NCBI GenBank assembly: GCA_021234155.1
Contig: JAJEKV010000021.1
Location: 11,593,760-11,657,759, forward strand
Direction: 5' to 3'
DNA from: Isoetes taiwanensis
Lineage: Eukaryota; Streptophyta; Lycopodiopsida; Isoetales; Isoetaceae
Length of the DNA stretch: 64,000 bases
In this document: one piece after another, positions 59,011 to 64,000 of the stretch
How the letters are laid out: the number at the start of each line of letters is the position of its first letter
How positions within the stretch are numbered: position 1 is the first letter of the stretch
Made by a program: the position numbers and the translations under genes
Notes under the pieces: generated by a model
Told to the model about the DNA's origin: nothing
The model's database searches: none
The model's input: the letters and a program-made list of their open reading frames with translations, nothing else

Positions 59011-59892
59011 AACAATCCGACAAAAACGTGTGATGGGCCCTGATGGCTTCACTTTGTTCCATACTTCAAGCTATAGTTTGAGGCGCAAAGAACATCTAAT
59101 TTAGCCAAACAACAGTGCATGACATGTCTGCAGGTTAGATGGTCCAAACTACGATATTAGTAACATTTCAACAATAAGTCAACAATTATGATCCACGGTT
59201 TCATGCTAGAGTAAAGGAAACCAAGTTGATTTAGATGCTATTGCTGGAATATCAATCGTGCATATGTATCAGGGCTCCAAAATTGGGGGATTCCTCCCCA
59301 GAGTTTTCAGTGAAAGTTGTTAAAATCCGGTTTGTAAAATAAATGTTTGAAAATTTTCGATCAAATTTTTGTAAAATACTTGTTAAATCCGGCAAATTAG
59401 AGGATATTCTCTTACAAATCTAGTAAGTAGCAATAAAGCACGACATTTTGCTGGTTTAAGCAAAATTTAAATTGGAGGCCTATATGTATTCTAGATATTA
59501 GATCTTAACTGACCCGCAGGTTATATGATGCAAAAAATAATTACATAGAATATCAACATATGCGCAACATGGATGTTAGTTGCTCTTTCCTAAAAAGTAT
59601 AGAGAAGAAATAATGGAATCACAAGAATTATCCTCCTTGATGGGTGTGCCAACCTCATAATAAATATGGCATTGTGCAGCCATTGATCTTAATAATTATG
59701 AAGTGTGGAAGCTGAGATAACACTAGAAGCTCGAAAGATACATTACTGCAAGGATCCAATTTATTGGATAACGATGGTTGTAGCATATGTTCCAAATAAC
59801 CACCTTCTCAAGAAAACGCAATTTGAAAGTGTCAAAATAGATAAGGCGATGTTCATTACTATCCTTGATGCATGGATGCTATATTCCCACAA

Positions 59893-61110
59893 GAATAGAA
59901 TAGAATAGAATAGAATAGAATAGAATAGAATAGAATAGAATAGTTTTTTAACGTCTGTGGAGGCCAATCGGCCTATGGGACCCAATAAAAGAGCGCAGTA
60001 GCCTTATTATTGCCCGAGTTAAAAAACCCCTGCTCCAAAAGGTTTTCGAGGGAAAAATCGTAGCAGTAATAAGAGTGTTGTCAAACTAGACAAATATACA
60101 TACCATGAAATATATACAGGTCAAGTAAGTGCCATAACGCCCTGAAGGTATGCTCCCAATATCCGGACTGAAGCCGTGCTCAGTATCCCATGTAGCGGTT
60201 GGCCAATCCTGACTAACTCAACATAGTGCACTTGAATTTGATCGTACGTTGGGCAGCTCTGGAGGGTATGGCATTCATCTTCAACTGCTCCCATTTGGCA
60301 AGAACGACAAATCCTATCTTGGCGTGGCTCCCCAATCCATCTGCTTGTCTCAATTTGGAGACAATGGGCACCCATGCTAATGGAGGCAATGAGTCTATGC
60401 CTTTTCATAGGCAGATGGGTACACAGGTAGCGTTACGGGCCCCGTTCTAAGGTGGGGTTTATGTGGCGCTGAAAATATGCTGTCTTGACGTGTTCAAGAG
60501 CGCCAGCATTCCAGAGCTTGCTGAGGAAGCAAGTGTCTAGGTATTGCTTCAAGCTATGACGGCCTGCCTCTGTTTGTACCTGTATGCACCTGCGCTCCTG
60601 CACATTCCATCTGGCGAAACACTGAGCTCACTTCTTCTTACAATATGCCTTGAGGCACTGTGGCTTTATTGCCACGGTATAAGCCAAGCTAGGGAGATGA
60701 GCATCATCTATACTAACCACCTTCTGAAAGTAGACGATGTGGCTATCAAGGGCCGCCCTCTGAACGGGCAAGAACCCTATCTCTTACAACAGAGTTTAGT
60801 ATGGGATCGTGGACTTCACCTTCGAGTTAAGAGGGCTTTCCGCACCTGCTCCAAGCCATTCCAGGTAGCGAGGGAGACCATGGGGTCCAGACCTCAACTC
60901 CATAAAGAAGGACAGACTCTATCAATAACCTGAACAGGTGCAACTGATGGACCCAATCATACAGCTTTGCTTTATGACTGTTGTTTTGAATTTGTGTATT
61001 TAATTTTTTGGCATTAACTTTTGGTTTTGTAGCAAAAGGGATGTTATTTTTGAACCATGTCCTATGTGGCCCTTTCCAAATGACATAATTAGCATTAGAT
61101 TGTATGTGCG
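59893..61110 (-). pseudogene. 5'-truncated LINE, copy 2
   Basis: Duplicate of 36,520-37,720. In one frame KLYDWVHQLHLFRLLIESVL is followed by LYGVEVW (60,975-60,890), then frame changes, then SRWIGEPRQDRICRSCQMGA and VEDECHTLQSCPTYD. The 3' tail is (ATTCT)10 against three units in copy 1. Confidence 0.8.
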
Positions 61111-61283
61111 CTTTTTATATATTATTTGTTCAATATTTGTCCAGTGGGGGTCTAGGCATGATGTAATTGATGATTATGGATGCCTTTTTTAAATAAAATG
61201 CATATTGAGCGAATGGATTTGCCATATAGTTGATATGTATGACTAAGTGCTCCTCTACCACAAGGCTTCCAATTGTAAACTAT

Positions 61284-61820
61284 AATAGAATAGAATAGAA
61301 TAGAATTTTTATCGTCCACGGAGACCAATTGGCCGATGGGACCCAAACAGGAGGCGCAATAAGCGTATTATTGTCCGGGTAAAACCCCTTCCCCTCTCCC
61401 CCCCTTCCCCCACCCCCAGCCCCGAAGGGTTGGTTGGGGAAAAAACCGTGACAAGAATAGGTTTGCTGTCAAACTGCACAAATACAAATACAAATATATA
61501 TACATCATGGGGGAGATATATATGTACACGTATCATGTAAGTGCCCGAGGACCGAGCTGATCTCGACAATCCATGATCTCTTGGAGGTATGATCCCAACC
61601 TTCGTACCGAGCTCGTGGTGAGCAGCTCATGCCGGGGCTGGCCAGGGTGGACCAAGTCAGCATAGCGTATCCAATATCATCATATGCCGGACAACTCTGA
61701 AGAGTATAGCATTCGTCTTCTTCCACCACTCCAACCTGGCATCGTTGGCAAAGCCTCTCCTGGCGTGGCTCTCCAATCCATCTTCCCGTCTCAATCCGGA
61801 GATGGTGTGCACCTGTGCGG
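61284..61820 (-). pseudogene. LINE 3' end with Cys motif, copy 2
   Basis: Duplicate of 44,776-45,140 but with about 200 bp more coding end (61,608-61,815): GRWIGEPRQERLCQRCQVGV then VEEDECYTLQSCPAYDD, with the motif His replaced by Tyr. The tail is (ATTCT)4 and the internal ACAAAT array is three units against seven in copy 1. Confidence 0.8.
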
Positions 61821-62659
61821 ATAGAAGGAGGTTAATTATACAATGGTTCATGCACAACTAGCGGTACAATATACCTTGAATTCCATCGTCATCATAAACT
61901 AGAGCTTCCCGTGGACGTTAAAATTCTATATCATCATTGTTTTTCTTTGTAGCTTAAGCAGGCTTCCTACCAAGTTTGGTGTTTGCACATCAAATTGCAA
62001 AGTATATGGAGTGAAATCTAGCAAGTTTCTGCTTGCAAATCAAACTGCAAAAGTATATGGAGGTGAAACAATGGCATATATTATATTTCCGAGGGTAACT
62101 ATTGAGATCATACGTTTGTCTTATGTTTGAGAGATGTGTGACTTTTTCCCACTTCCTTTTGTTAGCACTAGTCTTACGTCACAAAAGATTAAAAGGAAGT
62201 CACAAAGGATTAAAAGGAAATCGCCAAGTTTGTACACAATGTTGCTCACAAGGCATTGATTGGGTTGTTGATCTAGAATTGGTTGGTGGCCTAAGCTGCT
62301 GAATTCAATGACGTATCTCAATATTTTTTGAAATTTAATGCGCAGAACTTATAAAGACTTGATAAATGAACCATCGTCTTATAATTTTCTCTTATACAGT
62401 GTAGGTTTATGCAACCTCCAACAATTTGATTGAATGCTATCTCTTTGTCTCTTTGTTACAAAGAGATAGCTAGGCTGCAGCTTAAATTGGTTATGAAATT
62501 AAATTTCACTGGTCAAACTACATTTCAGGGAAGACATTCCTTTGTTGAAGAAATTCACATTTCACCCTCCATTACCTACTTCTGAAGCAAAAGGAATTGT
62601 GTCGGATGTGGTAGAGTCATCCCACATCCTAAGAGGTGGGTGCTCAGAATGTAAAAAAT
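61821..62659. other. 3' flank of receptor kinase 2
   Basis: Matches 45,120-45,345 and then 47,704-48,339; no gene. About 35 bp around CTAAGGTGGTTAGAGG in copy 1 (47,952) and following sequence to 48,080 is shortened here (62,290). Confidence 0.5.
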
Positions 62660-64000
62660 TCAAGGAGACTCCAAATGCTGGAAGGAGTGATACACATCAG
62701 TATGCCACCATAAATTCAAGGGTGGCATACTGATGTGTATCACTCCTTCCAGCATTTGCAGTGCTGTGCTCATGTTTGGCCTTGCTTCAGGATCTTCTTG
62801 AATGCACCAAAATGCCACCTTAATTGCTCTTTCAGCTTCCCTCTTGTCGAATACGTCACCTAGTTTTGGATCTACCAAGTCCATGATTTCTCCTGCCTCA
62901 AACTTCTTGCTGGCCCATTTTGGAAAATATACCTTTTCACTGTCTTGAGCAGACATGTCTAGGCTTTTATGCCCACTTACCACTTCCAGCAAAAGCACAC
63001 CATAACTATAAACATCTGTCTTGCTTGTTATAGCCCCATGAAGCCATTCTGGTGCCAAATACCCAGGCGTGCCTCTCATTTGTGTCATTACCTGGCTCTG
63101 ATCACGATTCATAAGTTTGGAGAGTCCAAAATCTGCAACTTTGGCATCAAAATTATCAGCAAGGAGAATGTTTTGTGGCTTGATATCAAGATGAATTATG
63201 GTTTCACGGCATTCTTCATGAAGGTATGCTAAACCACGGGCAGTGCCCAGGGCAATTTTAAACCTAGTATCCCAATCAAGGAACTTGTCCTCACCAAATA
63301 TCCACTGATCAAGAGAACCATTACGCACGTATTCATAAACAAGCATTTTATGGCCCTTTTCACAGCAAAATCCACATAGATGTACCAAATTAAAATGATG
63401 GATGCTGCCAATAGTGCATACCTCTGTTCTAAATTCTTTTCGACCTTGGTTAGCACTTTCCAACCTCTTGATAGCAACCTGAGTTCCATCAGATAAAGTT
63501 CCTAAAAATACAGATCCAAAACCTCCTGCTCCAAGCTTTTTGCTAAAGTTCTCTGTGGCAGAGGAGAGCTCTTTGTATATAAATCTAGTGGGCACGCCTG
63601 GGACAGATTCAAAATAATCTTCTTCTGCATCTAGTCTTTGTTGTCTTCTTCTCAAAATTAGAGCTACTATGACTGATATGATTATAACTGCAGCTAAGGA
63701 TCCCAAGGTTGAACCAACTGTAGTAACCGTCTTAGATTTTCTTTTAGAAATGCTGACTGGAGGGGAAGAGGATGGAGGGGAAGCAGGAGTTTGCATCCGA
63801 AGTAACGCTGTGGAATTGTAGTGTAAGGTAGTTGGATTTATGCCGCGCATTGTGTAGACTTCAGTGACAGTGTAGCAGCTCCCATCTGGCCCGGAACTAA
63901 ATCGAAAAAATGATGCCTTGCAAGAACAATTCTCCTCACACATCTTCTGACAACCATCTAAGTTGGTAGAATTACCGGCATTCCAGTCCTCCATAGTAAA
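62660..64000 (-). CDS. G-type lectin S-receptor-like kinase copy 2, partial, altered C-terminus
   Basis: The open frame continues past the window edge, so the lectin half is not seen. From the residue equivalent to Met390 of copy 1 it carries the PAN end, transmembrane helix and the full kinase domain with all catalytic residues intact (glycine loop, Lys, HLDIKPQN, DFG, APE). Only four substitutions occur over 427 aligned residues: D444T, I481T, L523V, E669D. After SMPPLN (816) the sequences part: a 56-bp insertion (62,665-62,720) replaces the last 31 residues by 17 new ones starting LWWHTDVYHS and ending HLESP, with TGA at 62,660-62,662. The kinase fold itself ends before this point, so activity may be kept; C-terminal tail function would change. 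Confidence 0.88.
   Translation of the reverse strand, partial: FTMEDWNAGNSTNLDGCQKMCEENCSCKASFFRFSSGPDGSCYTVTEVYTMRGINPTTLHYNSTALLRMQTPASPPSSSPPVSISKRKSKTVTTVGSTLGSLAAVIIISVIVALILRRRQQRLDAEEDYFESVPGVPTRFIYKELSSATENFSKKLGAGGFGSVFLGTLSDGTQVAIKRLESANQGRKEFRTEVCTIGSIHHFNLVHLCGFCCEKGHKMLVYEYVRNGSLDQWIFGEDKFLDWDTRFKIALGTARGLAYLHEECRETIIHLDIKPQNILLADNFDAKVADFGLSKLMNRDQSQVMTQMRGTPGYLAPEWLHGAITSKTDVYSYGVLLLEVVSGHKSLDMSAQDSEKVYFPKWASKKFEAGEIMDLVDPKLGDVFDKREAERAIKVAFWCIQEDPEARPNMSTALQMLEGVIHISMPPLNLWWHTDVYHSFQHLESP
62665..62758. repeat. 38-bp perfect inverted duplication in kinase 2
   Basis: The arm 62,672-62,709 is the exact reverse complement of 62,721-62,758 (11-bp spacer). Copy 1 has only the right arm (48,444-48,481). 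The inserted piece also repeats AAATTCAAG, present once in copy 1, on both sides. Confidence 0.95.

Larger units (their letters stand above)
58961..64000. repeat. segmental duplication, copy 2 (runs off the window)
   Basis: Repeats 35,591-50,9xx in the same orientation, but joins 61,110 directly to the 44,604 equivalent and about 62,040 to the 47,704 equivalent. It therefore lacks 6.9 kb and 2.4 kb of copy 1. The second join has short homology (TTGCAA / CAAACTGCAA). Confidence 0.85.

Overview
The window looks like nuclear DNA of a land plant with a large, repeat-rich genome. A fern or other non-seed plant is my inference: it rests on many decayed LINEs, LTR and pogo-like elements, few and scattered host genes, and an intronless plant-type G-lectin receptor kinase. 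There are no operons. Most long open frames are chance or transposon frames.

Layout. (1) 1-9,450: a compositionally distinct stretch, richer in G+C, with no long intact gene; a decayed LINE and a near-palindromic foldback element (2,596-3,827) sit inside it. (2) 9,450-19,500: mostly unassignable intergenic DNA with one badly decayed gene-like tract (10.75-12.08 kb), a second foldback element (17.17-18.28 kb) and LINE scraps. (3) 20.6-34.2 kb: pogo-like transposase remnants, a copia-type primer-binding site, and a small LTR element that lacks gag-pol (24,766-27,034, target duplication CATTG). A 5.3-kb block is repeated head to tail (23.55-28.84 and 28.84-34.21 kb); in the second copy the LTR element is a solo LTR plus a half element. 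(4) 35.59-50.9 kb: copy 1 of a segmental duplication, with LINE 3' ends, an ABCC-transporter fragment, exon-like pieces, a PPR scrap and one complete receptor-like kinase of the SD2-5 type (48,340-50,883, minus). (5) 51-59 kb: tandem repeats, a MITE-like element, a heat-shock-element-like array, a tRNA-derived SINE dimer, a CCGTAGGATC satellite and a roughly 3-kb dead LINE. (6) 58.96-64.0 kb: copy 2 of the segmental duplication, shortened by two large segments, ending in a second kinase copy that runs off the window.

The only clearly functional-looking gene is the receptor kinase at 48.3-50.9 kb. Its near-identical partner at 62.66-64.0 kb has a 56-bp insertion containing a perfect 38-bp inverted copy of its own sequence, which replaces the last 31 residues by 17 new ones. 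The best evidence for recent genome dynamics is this pair, the two block duplications, and the LTR element with its solo-LTR derivative sharing one target duplication.
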